Assembly: GCA_023398615.1 (NCBI GenBank)
Contig: JAEWSD010000133.1
Location: 1-40,585, forward strand
DNA from: Bacillota bacterium
GTDB lineage: Bacteria > Bacillota > Clostridia > Lachnospirales > Lachnospiraceae
Direction: 5' to 3'
Length of the DNA: 40,585 nt
In this document: piece by piece, positions 23,077-32,087 of the stretch
Layout: each line of letters begins with the position of its first letter
Numbering within the stretch: the stretch's first letter is position 1
Program-made: the position numbers and the translations under genes
Notes under the pieces: generated by a model
What the model was told of the DNA's origin: nothing
What the model saw: the letters and a program-made list of their open reading frames with translations, nothing else
Database searches by the model: none

Positions 23077-25521
23077 TTATCCTAAAGTGATTTCTACCGA
23101 ATGTTCCTTACCGTCTCCGAATACAGGGATGATATTTCCCGCAACTTCCTTGCCGTCGACTGTCATCCTCGAAACACCGGTTGATACATGCTTCGGATTT
23201 TTAACCGCAATATTAAAGATGTCATTTCTGAACTGTCTGGTAATCTGGTAGCCGTCCCAGGAAGCAGGAATTGCAGGGTCTACCATGAGCCCTTCATATT
23301 CCGGTTTAATACCAAGTATATACTGGGAGACAGCAACAAAGTTCCAGGAAGCCGTACCGGTCAGCCAGGAGTTCTTAGCTTCACCAAAACGTTTTGCATC
23401 CTTTCCGGCAACCATCTGTGAATATACATATGGCTCTACTCTGTGAATATCACTGTATTCCTCCGTATAAGCCGGCGCTATCCTTGTATAGTAATCGAAA
23501 GCCTTATCTCCGCGTCCTACCACTGCTTCCGCACACATAATCCATGCATTGTTATGGCAGAAGATACCTGCATTCTCTTTATAGCCTGCCGGATAAGTGG
23601 AGATTTCTCCATATTCCACATAATACTTCGTAAAGGCCGGATTGTTAAGAACCAAACCGTATTTTGTCCCCAGGCGTTCCTCCACGGCATCCAGTGCCTT
23701 AACAGCTTTTCCGTCGGATATACCGCAGCCGCCCATTACGCAGAAGCCCTGTGACTCAATGAAGATCTTCCCTTCCTCACATTCCTTGCTGCCGATTTTC
23801 TTGCCGTAATCATCATAAGCTCTTAAGAACCATTCCCCGTCAAAGCCATCCTTCATAATGATCTCTCTCATCTTCTCAACTTCGGAACTTGCTCTTCTGG
23901 ACTCCGCCTTGTCTCCGATTTTATCCATCAATTTGGCGTATTCATCGCCGATAAAGGTAAGCATTCCCGCTACCAGGACGGATTCGGCAACCTTACCGTC
24001 CTTGCTGGTGGTAGTCTGGAAGGATTCTCCCGGCTCCATAGAGAAACAGTTAAGATTCAGGCAATCGTTCCAATCTGCTCTTCCGATTAACGGTAATCCA
24101 TGAGGTCCCACATTATTGACAACATGGTCAAAGGCCCTTTTTAAATGATCGGACAAAGGAGTTGCTTTGCTGAAATCATTATCAAACGGTGTTATTACAT
24201 CCAGTATTCCGTAATCGCCGGTTTCTTTAATATATGCAACCACCGCAAGGATAAGCCATAACGGGTCATCGCTGAAATTCCCTCCGACCTCGTCATTTCC
24301 CTTCTTCGTTAACGGCTGGTACTGATGATAAGCACCGCCGTCCTCTAACTGGGTAGATGCCAGGTCAATGATTCTTTCCCTTGCGCGGTCCGGAATCTGG
24401 TGCAGGAAACCAAGGATATCCTGATTGGAATCGCGGAATCCCATTCCTCTTCCGATACCGGATTCAAAATAGGAAGCACTTCTTGACAAATTGAAGGTGA
24501 CCATACATTGATACTGGTTCCATATGTTAACCATTCTATTCAGTTTATCGTCGGAGGATTCTACCGTATACTTGGACAGCAGCCTGTCCCAATCCTTCTT
24601 AAGTTCTTCCAGAGCCGCATCTGCCGCTCCGGCAGTTGCAAATTTTGCAATCATTTCTTCCGCTTTCTTTTTGTTGATAACATTCTTAGATTCCCATTTG
24701 TCTTCCAGCGGATTTTCTACATAGCCTAAAATAAATACCAGTTCTTTCGATTCGCCCGGCTCCAGGCTAAGCCCGACAGAGTGGGACGCTATCGGCGACC
24801 AGCCGTCCGCTACCGAATTATTCGACTTACCGGCAGCGACCGCCTGTGGATTCTCAAAGCCGTTATAGGTACCGAGAAAGCTCTCCCTGTCGGAATCAAA
24901 GCCGTCAATCGGCGTATTTACGGAAAAGAATGCATAGTGATCCCTGCGCTCTTTATACTCTGTCTTATGATAGATTACGGAACCCTTAATCTCCACTTCA
25001 CCCGTATTGAAATTTCTCTGAAAGTTTGTGGAATCATCCTGAGCATTCCAGAGACACCATTCGATAAACGAAAATAAGGTTACGTCTTTCTTCGTGCTGC
25101 CTGTGTTTTTTACAACTACCTTATGTACTTCTCCGTTATAATTCAAAGGAACGAAGAAAGTTACCTCAGTCTCTATGTTATTTCTCTTACCGGTTATTTT
25201 TGTATAGCCCATACCATGACGGCATTCATAATGGTCCAGCTCTTTCTTGGCAGGAGCCCATCCCGGTGACCAAAAGTCACCGTTGTCAAATAAATAATAG
25301 TAACGCCCGCCGCCCAAATCCAACGGCACATTGTTGTAACGATAACGTGTAATCCTTCTTAATTTCGCATCCTTATAGAAGCTGTAGCCTCCTGCGGTAT
25401 TGGAAATTAAGGAAAAGAACTCCTGTGACCCCAAATAATTTATCCACGGATAAGGAGTTTTGGGTGTGGTAATCACATATTCTTTTTGTGTGTCATCAAA
25501 ATAACCGAATTTCATATTCAA
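23077..25521 (-). CDS. Cellobiose phosphorylase (GH94)
   Basis: An 814-residue intracellular enzyme that phosphorolyses cellobiose to glucose and glucose-1-phosphate, saving ATP in cellulose or cello-oligosaccharide use. The N-terminus (MKFGYFDDTQKEYVITTPKTPYPWINYLG, then ISNTAGGYSFY) closely resembles known clostridial cellobiose phosphorylases. The catalytic (alpha/alpha)6 domain has the general-acid box ADWNDCLN (482-489), and YPAGYKENAGIFCHNN lies towards the end. Length is normal. Two starts six bases apart (25521 and 25515) share AAGGAG; the upstream one has better spacing. It is monocistronic, with a promoter at 25680-25708 and operator-like palindromes upstream. Confidence 0.93.
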   Translation of the reverse strand: MNMKFGYFDDTQKEYVITTPKTPYPWINYLGSQEFFSLISNTAGGYSFYKDAKLRRITRYRYNNVPLDLGGGRYYYLFDNGDFWSPGWAPAKKELDHYECRHGMGYTKITGKRNNIETEVTFFVPLNYNGEVHKVVVKNTGSTKKDVTLFSFIEWCLWNAQDDSTNFQRNFNTGEVEIKGSVIYHKTEYKERRDHYAFFSVNTPIDGFDSDRESFLGTYNGFENPQAVAAGKSNNSVADGWSPIASHSVGLSLEPGESKELVFILGYVENPLEDKWESKNVINKKKAEEMIAKFATAGAADAALEELKKDWDRLLSKYTVESSDDKLNRMVNIWNQYQCMVTFNLSRSASYFESGIGRGMGFRDSNQDILGFLHQIPDRARERIIDLASTQLEDGGAYHQYQPLTKKGNDEVGGNFSDDPLWLILAVVAYIKETGDYGILDVITPFDNDFSKATPLSDHLKRAFDHVVNNVGPHGLPLIGRADWNDCLNLNCFSMEPGESFQTTTSKDGKVAESVLVAGMLTFIGDEYAKLMDKIGDKAESRRASSEVEKMREIIMKDGFDGEWFLRAYDDYGKKIGSKECEEGKIFIESQGFCVMGGCGISDGKAVKALDAVEERLGTKYGLVLNNPAFTKYYVEYGEISTYPAGYKENAGIFCHNNAWIMCAEAVVGRGDKAFDYYTRIAPAYTEEYSDIHRVEPYVYSQMVAGKDAKRFGEAKNSWLTGTASWNFVAVSQYILGIKPEYEGLMVDPAIPASWDGYQITRQFRNDIFNIAVKNPKHVSTGVSRMTVDGKEVAGNIIPVFGDGKEHSVEITLG

Positions 25522-25679
25522 TCTCCTTTTCTACGGGTGCTTTCCTCTTTTGTTTATGCATCCGCTAAAATTTTCGTAAAAAGCTTATGTATATATTCCC
25601 AGTCAGATCCTTACAGGCAAATCAGCTCCTGCAGCGGCACAGTTGAATGAAAGCTTTAAAACACGCTGTTTACCCATAC

Positions 25680-25708
25680 ATTATATAGCATGTATACTTC
25701 CTTTTCAA
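25680..25708 (-). promoter_or_regulatory. Promoter of cellobiose phosphorylase
   Basis: On the minus strand, TTGAAA (25703-25708), 17-base spacer, TATAAT (25680-25685). The leader is about 150 bases. Confidence 0.7.
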
Positions 25709-25755
25709 CTAGTAGTAATAAACAAAAATACGACAATTAACTTGTATAAATTTTA

Positions 25756-25812
25756 CGAAATCTTTCGCATTTTTTTAAATAATGCTGTATTTATCTAACG
25801 AAAACGTTTCGT
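25756..25812. promoter_or_regulatory. Pair of LacI/CcpA-like operator palindromes in the divergent region
   Basis: CGAAA-TC-TTTCG (25756-25767) and ACGAAA-ACG-TTTCGT (25798-25812) are inverted repeats with the GAAA/TTTC half-sites typical of LacI-family operators, including cre. They lie between the two divergent promoters. Centre spacing is unusual (2 and 3 bases), so the regulator is uncertain. Confidence 0.5.
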
Positions 25813-25844
25813 AAATGTCTCGTCGTTCTCTAACCAAATTTTAA

Positions 25845-25873
25845 TTGACTTTACAAAGTACTTCTGATAACAT
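25845..25873 (+). promoter_or_regulatory. Promoter of the 25934 membrane-protein gene
   Basis: TTGACT (25845-25850), 17-base spacer, TAACAT (25868-25873). Confidence 0.55.
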
Positions 25874-25933
25874 TTAAACTATAATTTATAATGATTATAT
25901 AACCTATAATTATAAAAGAAACGGAGAAAAGAA

Positions 25934-27775
25934 ATGGGAGATATAAATAATAACTCAAATTCCAATACCGGCGAAAACCTTGATCCTAATCAAAGTTTCG
26001 CAAATTCCGAAATCAATGAGCCTATTGATTTAAACGGCAGCAATGATACGAATCAGAACGCCGATAACCTCCAAACCGGGGAGACGGTGGAAGAGCCGTT
26101 CGGCCAGACATATTATAACGGAGGTACCGAAGGTAGCCCTGATACCGAAGGCAATCCGGATAAGGAACCCGGGTCTTACATGGATCCGCTGGATTATTCC
26201 GGCCCGGCTTCCGTACAGCCGGGTGATATTCCCAGGAAGAAAATGAACGGCAAGCTCCTGGCATTACTGATAGCTCTTGCCGTAGTTCTTGTCGGATCGA
26301 TCACCGCATTTGCAAACCGCAACGCAATCGCCAATACCATATCAAGGCTGACTAAGAGTCCCGCCGAATACTATGCTTATATTGAGCAAAAGGGAATGAA
26401 TGCCGGCATTGATAAATTGACGGCATCCTATGACAGAATGCTTGCTAATTACGACAAGCAGGTATCATCCGGTGTTACCCAGGATGCTAATTTGAAATTA
26501 ACAGTGAACCCTCAGCTCACAGGCATGCTTGGCCTGAACAATTTTGAATCCATAGAGGCGGCGATCCGCTCGACCGCTTCGAAGGACGGTAATTCGAAGT
26601 CCAGCGTGGGACTTTCCTATAACGGTACTTCGCTGATTTCTACGGATATGTATATGAATGCGGAAACCAGTGAAATGTTAATGATAATACCGGAATTAAG
26701 CAGCTCCTATTTGCTCTTTCCCCTTGACGAAATAATGGAGGCTTCCGGTGCCTATCCCGATGGTTTCAGTTATTCCGAATATTTAAAGGATTTAAAAGCC
26801 TTTCTGAAGGATGATAAGCTTTCTCCGGAGACCTTGAATTCGCTGTTAAAGAAGTATTCTTCTCTTATAATAAATAACATCGATAACGTAACGATTGGAG
26901 AAGATACCACCTTAACCGCCTCCGACATCAGCGGCACCTATACGACACTGAGTGCTGAAATTACAGGGGAAGATGCTTATAATATTGGAATGGCAATATT
27001 AAATGAGGCAAAGGATGACAATACCGTTAAGGAATTATGTGAAGTCTTTAATATCTGTACAAAGGAAGAATATGATCAGGCAATTAAGGATGCTATCAGC
27101 GACCTGGAAGCCGATAAGGATTCCTATTCAGCCGATGATGCCTTTGTTATGAATGTTTATGTAGACAAAAACGGCAATATTATGGGTCGGGAGTTCAAAG
27201 ATCCCTCTGATGATTCTGCCGGTACTTTCACTTATTATATTACAAGAAAAGGCAATGATATCGGATTTGATTATTCATTAACAACTGACGCTAATAGTAA
27301 ATTATTCAGCCTAACCGGAAAGGCTGCCGTAAAAAATGGCAGTTATACAGGAAACTGTACGTTAGACTTCTCCGATGGCAGCGGTACACAGTCTATTGAT
27401 ATTGACTTCGAAGATGCAGGTATCGTAAAAGATAAAGGGTATATTAACGGAAAATACACTATATCTTCTGCGCTGTTCTCCGGTATGAAACTGGTATTTG
27501 ATTGCACCGCAGATCAGAAGCAACAGAAAATAGTATTTACAGTAAATTCCGGCAGCATGGAGATGGCGTCACTGGAAATAACCGGAAAGGAAGCGGATTA
27601 TGAGGACTTCACTCTTCCATCTGATTCCGAACAGGTAATAGATGGTTTTGCGGATATGGATTCCTATCTTGAAACAGTAGATTACACCGGCTTTATTTCA
27701 AAGCTGGAGGATGCTTTAGGCATCGATGATCTGGGCAGCTACTTTGGATATTTATTGCCCGGCTACACATATTAA
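25934..27775 (+). CDS. Membrane-anchored protein with disordered N-terminus and large extracytoplasmic domain
   Basis: A 613-residue protein that I cannot assign with confidence; it may belong to the DUF6583 group. Residues 1-105 are Asn/Gly/Asp/Pro-rich and acidic, probably disordered and cytoplasmic. A basic RKKMNGK precedes one membrane helix (about 108-130, LLALLIALAVVLVGSITAFA). Residues about 131-613 are outside, starting SPAEYYAYIEQKGMNAGIDKLTASYDRML, then beta-rich segments with many Ser, Asp and Gly. No catalytic motif or Cys-rich site is visible. CGGAG precedes the start. The next gene, 27953, has a similar one-helix layout, but a terminator lies between them. Confidence 0.7.
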   Translation: MGDINNNSNSNTGENLDPNQSFANSEINEPIDLNGSNDTNQNADNLQTGETVEEPFGQTYYNGGTEGSPDTEGNPDKEPGSYMDPLDYSGPASVQPGDIPRKKMNGKLLALLIALAVVLVGSITAFANRNAIANTISRLTKSPAEYYAYIEQKGMNAGIDKLTASYDRMLANYDKQVSSGVTQDANLKLTVNPQLTGMLGLNNFESIEAAIRSTASKDGNSKSSVGLSYNGTSLISTDMYMNAETSEMLMIIPELSSSYLLFPLDEIMEASGAYPDGFSYSEYLKDLKAFLKDDKLSPETLNSLLKKYSSLIINNIDNVTIGEDTTLTASDISGTYTTLSAEITGEDAYNIGMAILNEAKDDNTVKELCEVFNICTKEEYDQAIKDAISDLEADKDSYSADDAFVMNVYVDKNGNIMGREFKDPSDDSAGTFTYYITRKGNDIGFDYSLTTDANSKLFSLTGKAAVKNGSYTGNCTLDFSDGSGTQSIDIDFEDAGIVKDKGYINGKYTISSALFSGMKLVFDCTADQKQQKIVFTVNSGSMEMASLEITGKEADYEDFTLPSDSEQVIDGFADMDSYLETVDYTGFISKLEDALGIDDLGSYFGYLLPGYTY

Positions 27776-27797
27776 TGTAAACATCTGAGTAAAAATA

Positions 27798-27863
27798 AAG
27801 AGGTTGTTCGAGTTGAGATTCATCATCGGAAATGATGCTTCAATTTGTACAATCTCTTTTTTA
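27798..27863 (+). terminator. Intrinsic terminator
   Basis: An imperfect long stem (AAGAGgTTGT arm with ACAAtCTCTT arm, inner CATCAT/ATGATG) is followed by a run of six T, ending the 25934 transcript. Confidence 0.85.
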
Positions 27864-27952
27864 ACGAATATTTTAGAATTAATTTCTTTTTTTTGCGGAT
27901 TTATTATGTTACACTATTTTAAACCAGTTTAATTACGGAAAGAGGGATACTT

Positions 27953-28678
27953 GTGATAACGGAAGATAGATTTAAAGATACTACTCTTGATAATTCTGCC
28001 GAGATATATAAACCGCGGGAACAGCTGACGGAAAAACAAAAAATAAGTGAGATGACATTCAGGGAAAAGCTGACGTATTTTAATAATTATTACCGGATGA
28101 AAACCGTTATCATAATAGCCGTTGTCATACTGGCCATATATTTCGCTTACTCTATCTTAACCCCATCCCCGGAAACCGTATTGTATGCTGCTGTCATTAA
28201 TAATGCGATAGATGAAGAGGCTGCGGCCGCATTAACAAATGATTTCGGCAGCCATCTTGAAATTAACCCGGAGAAACAGGAAATCATGATAGACACTTCG
28301 TTCTATCTTGGTAATGGCGAAAAATCGGAATATACTCTGGGAAATGAGCAAAAATTAGTCACCTATATCTATGCAAAGGAGATTGATGTAATAATTGCAC
28401 CGGAGTCCGTCTTTGCCAACTATGCCTATAACGGTACTTTATGCAAATTATCAGATCAGCTTCCGGCCGATCTATGCAACACCCTGGCCGATTCCTTTTA
28501 TTATGTGAATTCCTCCGATAACGCAAACGAAGGTGCTTACGGAATCTATTTGGACAATGCCTCTGTAAAAGGCTCTCTTGCCGACCCGGCCGACAGGCTG
28601 GTCCTTGGCATTGTCACCAATTCCAAATATAAACCGAATGCCGTAGAATTTATCAGATACCTGTTTAAGCTTTACTAA
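27953..28678 (+). CDS. Single-pass membrane protein of unknown function
   Basis: A 241-residue protein starting at GTG 27953, with AGAGGG 6 bases upstream. Residues 1-53 are charged and cytoplasmic. One membrane helix lies at about 54-73 (VIIIAVVILAIYFAYSIL). The exported part (ETVLYAAVINNAIDEEAAAALTNDF, then YAKEIDVIIAPESVFANYA and YGIYLDNASVKGSL) reads like a fragment of a type 1 periplasmic-binding-protein fold. Such proteins recur in Lachnospiraceae, but I know no function. It has no lipobox. It ends at a long-stem terminator. Confidence 0.68.
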   Translation: MITEDRFKDTTLDNSAEIYKPREQLTEKQKISEMTFREKLTYFNNYYRMKTVIIIAVVILAIYFAYSILTPSPETVLYAAVINNAIDEEAAAALTNDFGSHLEINPEKQEIMIDTSFYLGNGEKSEYTLGNEQKLVTYIYAKEIDVIIAPESVFANYAYNGTLCKLSDQLPADLCNTLADSFYYVNSSDNANEGAYGIYLDNASVKGSLADPADRLVLGIVTNSKYKPNAVEFIRYLFKLY

Positions 28679-28697
28679 TGAGTGGATAAAATTAATT

Positions 28698-28777
28698 ACT
28701 CCGCGCAGAGTATGGTATTGTTTGTGGATGCATCAAACTATCATCCACAAATGATACCGACTTTGCACGGAGTTTTC
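28698..28777 (+). terminator. Long-stem intrinsic terminator between convergent genes
   Basis: ACTCCG, GGTAT and TTTGTGGATG pair with CATCCACAAA, ATACC and CGGAGT, followed by TTTTC. On the minus strand an AATTAATTTT tract follows, so it may also stop the asd transcript. Confidence 0.88.
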
Positions 28778-28818
28778 TTTCCGTTCAGCAATTTCACTTT
28801 ATTTACTGTGAGTAGTAA

Positions 28819-29901
28819 CTATTTGCTTACGATATAGCCTTGCTCTTTCAACAGTTCAGCGGTAAGAACACCGCCGCCTGCGGCACCGCGTACGGTATTA
28901 TGGGATAAACCTACGAATTTATAATCGTATACGGTATCCTCGCGAAGCCTTCCGAGAGAAATAGCCATACCATGTTCAAGATCCCTGTCAAGCTTAGTCT
29001 GCGGGCGGTTATCCTCTTCAAAATAATGAATAAACTGCTGCGGTGCACTGGGCAAATTAAGCTGCTGCGGAAGGCCTTTAAATTCCGCCCAGGCCTTAAG
29101 TATCTGTTCCTTAGCCGGCTTCTTTTCAAAACTTACAAATACGGCCGCCGTATGTCCGTCCGTAACCGGTACCCGGATACACTGTGTTGAAATAAGAGGG
29201 GATGAAGCCTTCACGATCTTACCGTCTTTTATCTCGCCCCATATCCTAAGCGGCTCCTGTTCACTCTTTTCTTCTTCTCCGCCGATATAAGGGATTACAT
29301 TATCAATCATCTCCGGCCAGTCCTTAAAGGTTTTGCCTGCTCCTGAAATTGCCTGATAGGTTGTAGCTATTACCACCTTCGGACCAAATTCCCTTAAGGC
29401 ATGTAAAGCCGGTGTATAGCTTTGGATGGAGCAATTCGGTTTTACAACAATAAAGCCGTTTTTTGTACCCAGTCTCTTCCTCTGATCAGCAATAACAGCA
29501 AGATGCTCCGGGTTCAGCTCGGGTACTACCATCGGTACATCGGGTGTCCATCTATGTGCACTATTATTTGAAACAACCGGCGTCTCTGCTTTTGCATAAG
29601 CTTCTTCGATTGCCTTAATCTCATCCTTCGTCATATCTACGGCACTGAATACGAAATCTGCTTCCCTGCTGACATCCCCAACATCATTCACATTCTTTAC
29701 AATCATCTTCTTTATGGCTTCCGGCATAGGAGTAGTCATTTTCCATCTGTCCCCGACTGCTTCCTCATATGTTTTTCCCGCACTTCTGGGGCTTGCCGCT
29801 ATTACGGTGACCTCAAACCACGGATGGTTTTCCAATAAGGAGACAAAGCGCTGACCCACCATTCCGGTACCGCCTAAGATACCAACTCTTAATTTACTCA
29901 T
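28819..29901 (-). CDS. asd: Aspartate-semialdehyde dehydrogenase, archaeal/fungal type
   Basis: A 360-residue NADP-dependent enzyme reducing aspartyl phosphate to the semialdehyde, the branch point to lysine/diaminopimelate, threonine and methionine. The Rossmann loop is VGILGGTGMVGQRF (6-19). The active-site Cys157 lies in VKPNCSIQSY, and a later EPLRIWGEIKDG and VTDGHTAAV are typical. The longer protein and the NCSIQS motif place it in the archaeal/fungal-type group rather than the E. coli type. It appears monocistronic, with its own promoter and a structured leader of about 120 bases. GAGGATATT precedes the start. Confidence 0.93.
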   Translation of the reverse strand: MSKLRVGILGGTGMVGQRFVSLLENHPWFEVTVIAASPRSAGKTYEEAVGDRWKMTTPMPEAIKKMIVKNVNDVGDVSREADFVFSAVDMTKDEIKAIEEAYAKAETPVVSNNSAHRWTPDVPMVVPELNPEHLAVIADQRKRLGTKNGFIVVKPNCSIQSYTPALHALREFGPKVVIATTYQAISGAGKTFKDWPEMIDNVIPYIGGEEEKSEQEPLRIWGEIKDGKIVKASSPLISTQCIRVPVTDGHTAAVFVSFEKKPAKEQILKAWAEFKGLPQQLNLPSAPQQFIHYFEEDNRPQTKLDRDLEHGMAISLGRLREDTVYDYKFVGLSHNTVRGAAGGGVLTAELLKEQGYIVSK

Positions 29902-30020
29902 AATATCCTCTTTCCTGCAAGTTTATTATTGCTGATTTTTCTGACAGGGATCTACCCTCTAACCCATTTGACTAATTTGCCTTCGGGTTTGTACGTGCCT
30001 GGCGTACATTTGTCTTTCTA
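29902..30020 (-). promoter_or_regulatory. Structured leader of asd
   Basis: Three tandem short hairpins can be drawn: GTACG/CGTAC (29991-30007), AACCC/GGGTT (29961-29989) and AGGG/CCCT (29946-29958). It is too short for a lysine riboswitch, and I recognise no other class. Confidence 0.35.
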
Positions 30021-30026
30021 GTAGAT

Positions 30027-30055
30027 ATAGTACACTTTTCAGGTATAAAAATCAA
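30027..30055 (-). promoter_or_regulatory. Promoter of asd
   Basis: On the minus strand, TTGATT (30050-30055), 17-base spacer, TACTAT (30027-30032). Confidence 0.55.
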
Positions 30056-30126
30056 CTATTTTCTATCAAATAACAATTTTTTGTTAAAATTGATTAAGTC
30101 AATATTAAGAAACCTGTTTTGTTTGG

Positions 30127-30594
30127 TTATTTTTTTTCTCTGCCGAAAAAACGCATCTTTCCTTCTATTTTCTTCGGAATCTCTCCAATCTGCTCATCAT
30201 CAAAGTTCATCTGCATTCTCATTGCATTGCTTAATGAGGTGGCACAGTTCGGGCACAGCCGCCCTGACCTGATATTGGTCGCGCATTTCTCACACTTTAT
30301 GAATATAGGAGAATTCTCCGGTATCTCAAGCCTGCCTTCCCTTAAATACTGTTCTATAATCTTCAGACCGACCCCCGTTTGTTCCGATACCTCCAATGCA
30401 GGTGCGGTACCGTGATTATAGATATAATCCTTTACCTTTGCAAAATCCTCCATGTCCCTTTCCTTGCATAAGGGGCAATAATAATGGCCGAAGCCTAAAT
30501 AAGTAAACATTCTGCCACAGCGGACACATACCTTCGTCTCTCCGGTGTTTCCACGTTCATTATTCTTTTTGAAAATCTCTTTCTCGGATGCCAT
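30127..30594 (-). CDS. YvyF-like zinc-ribbon protein (flagellar operon protein family)
   Basis: A 155-residue cytoplasmic protein. CVRCGRMF with CPLC (22-43 area) forms one zinc ribbon. Residues about 48-90 form a helical segment with a helix-turn-helix-like EVSEQTGVGLKIIEQYLREGRLEI. CEKC with CPNC (100-117 area) forms a second ribbon. The order ribbon, helical domain, GRL, ribbon is that of YvyF/TIGR03826 proteins found in Bacillus and clostridial flagellar loci. No flagellar gene is in this window, so the role here is open; RNA or DNA binding is plausible. It is last in the liaF-dusB gene run, 99 bases after dusB. GGAGG precedes the start. Confidence 0.75.
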   Translation of the reverse strand: MASEKEIFKKNNERGNTGETKVCVRCGRMFTYLGFGHYYCPLCKERDMEDFAKVKDYIYNHGTAPALEVSEQTGVGLKIIEQYLREGRLEIPENSPIFIKCEKCATNIRSGRLCPNCATSLSNAMRMQMNFDDEQIGEIPKKIEGKMRFFGREKK

Positions 30595-30693
30595 AATAAA
30601 CCTCCTTCGCCCAAGAGCCTGCAGATGCCATATAAATGCTTATTTATACCCAGTTTCAGATAAGTCTATTATATCAATTTTTTAAGCTAATTT

Positions 30694-31683
30694 CTATCCT
30701 ATCATTATAAGATATTCTAGTAATAAGTCCTGTAAAGAGTCATAATCACTAATTTCATTCACACGGTTCCGCAGTTTCGCCGCCATAGGATAACCGGCAG
30801 TATACCAAGCCACATGTTTTCTCATTTCGCGTATGCCCGTATATTCCCCTTTATATTCAATCAGCATTCCCGCATGGCGAAGCATCATGTCCACCGCCTC
30901 TTTTGCCGCCGGTTTCGCCGGCTTCACACCGGTCCTCAGATATTCCTTTATCTGTGAGAATATCCACGGATTGCCTCTTGCACCGCGTGCAAGCATTATG
31001 CCGTCGCAATTTGTTTCCTCCACCATTCTTACGGCATCCTCCGCTTTAAAGATATCTCCATTGCCGATAACAGGTACGGAGACCGCCTCCTTAACCGCTC
31101 TTATAATACTCCAATCGGCTTTTCCGCTGTAATACTGTTCCCTTGTTCTTCCATGCACCGCGATCGCCGCCGCCCCGTTTGCTTCCGCTATTTTAGCTAT
31201 TTCCACGGCATTCACGGCGGATTCCGTAAACCCTTTGCGAATCTTAACCGTTACCGGTTTCTTTACGGCACAGGAAACAGCGCGGACAATATCACCAACC
31301 AGCTTGGGTTCTTTCATTAAGGCAGATCCTTCCCCGTTATTAACCACCTTTGGCACGGGACAACCCATATTAATATCAAGAATATCAAAGTTCCTGTGTT
31401 CAATCCGCTTTGCGGTTTCACTCATAATATGGGGATCGGCACCAAAGAGCTGCAGTGCAACCGGACGCTCCTTTTCTTCAATATACAGCAGGCTTTCCGT
31501 ATTTCTGTTGTTGTATTGGATTCCTTTCGCACTTACCATCTCCGTATAAATTAAATCCGCTCCGTTTTCTTTGCATAAGATACGAAATGGCAGGTCTGTT
31601 ACTCCTGCCATAGGCCCTAAGACCAAGCTTGATCCTGAAGCCGAATTTTCTTCTATTGTTACATTACCTATTATCAGGCTCAT
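30694..31683 (-). CDS. dusB: tRNA-dihydrouridine synthase
   Basis: A 329-residue FMN enzyme reducing uridine in the tRNA D-loop. It has the TIM-barrel start GPMAGVTDLPFR (23-34), the catalytic Cys108 in INMGCPVPKVVNNGEGSALM, VKIRKGF, AVHGRTREQYYSGKADW and VIGNGDI, then MLARGARGNPW. The C-terminal helical domain (EMRKHVAWYTAGYPMAAKLR) is as in DusB. It starts 56 bases after a DUF6145 gene and is probably cotranscribed with it; CGGAG precedes the start. Confidence 0.93.
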   Translation of the reverse strand: MSLIIGNVTIEENSASGSSLVLGPMAGVTDLPFRILCKENGADLIYTEMVSAKGIQYNNRNTESLLYIEEKERPVALQLFGADPHIMSETAKRIEHRNFDILDINMGCPVPKVVNNGEGSALMKEPKLVGDIVRAVSCAVKKPVTVKIRKGFTESAVNAVEIAKIAEANGAAAIAVHGRTREQYYSGKADWSIIRAVKEAVSVPVIGNGDIFKAEDAVRMVEETNCDGIMLARGARGNPWIFSQIKEYLRTGVKPAKPAAKEAVDMMLRHAGMLIEYKGEYTGIREMRKHVAWYTAGYPMAAKLRNRVNEISDYDSLQDLLLEYLIMIG

Positions 31684-31739
31684 ATTTTTACTCCGTTTTC
31701 TAACCTTCCTTATTCGCTCATGTCCGGAGCCGGTGCTGC

Positions 31740-32069
31740 CTAAAGGGTCTCGCCCAGGAAAAATACCTTATAGTATAACTCCAGGGATTCCAGTAACTCC
31801 GATTTGGTATTTTGCAATTCCTTAATTTTAAGAACGCTTCCAATCTCGTCAAACAGAAGGTCACCTTCGTCACTTGAAACCTGAAACAGCAAAGTACCGT
31901 CCTCATCATATTCCAGCGTCAAAATCCCTCCAACCTCTTCCGTATAAAGGACGCACATTATCTTTAATTCATCCTTAACAGCTTCCGGGAGTGCCCCGAA
32001 ATCCTCGTTCAGATAATATTTATGGTCATAGGAGCTGCTCACGCACAATACTACCTTGTCCAGATACAT
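31740..32069 (-). CDS. DUF6145 family small protein
   Basis: A 109-residue soluble, acidic protein without known function (MYLDKVVLCVSSSYDHKYYLNEDFGALPEAVKDELKI). I recall this family as a Lachnospiraceae protein found upstream of dusB, which is the arrangement here. No catalytic motif is visible. GAGGT precedes the start, and it begins 18 bases after the liaF-like stop, so one operon is likely. Confidence 0.72.
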   Translation of the reverse strand: MYLDKVVLCVSSSYDHKYYLNEDFGALPEAVKDELKIMCVLYTEEVGGILTLEYDEDGTLLFQVSSDEGDLLFDEIGSVLKIKELQNTKSELLESLELYYKVFFLGETL

Positions 32070-32087
32070 ACCGTTACCTCTTTGTAT

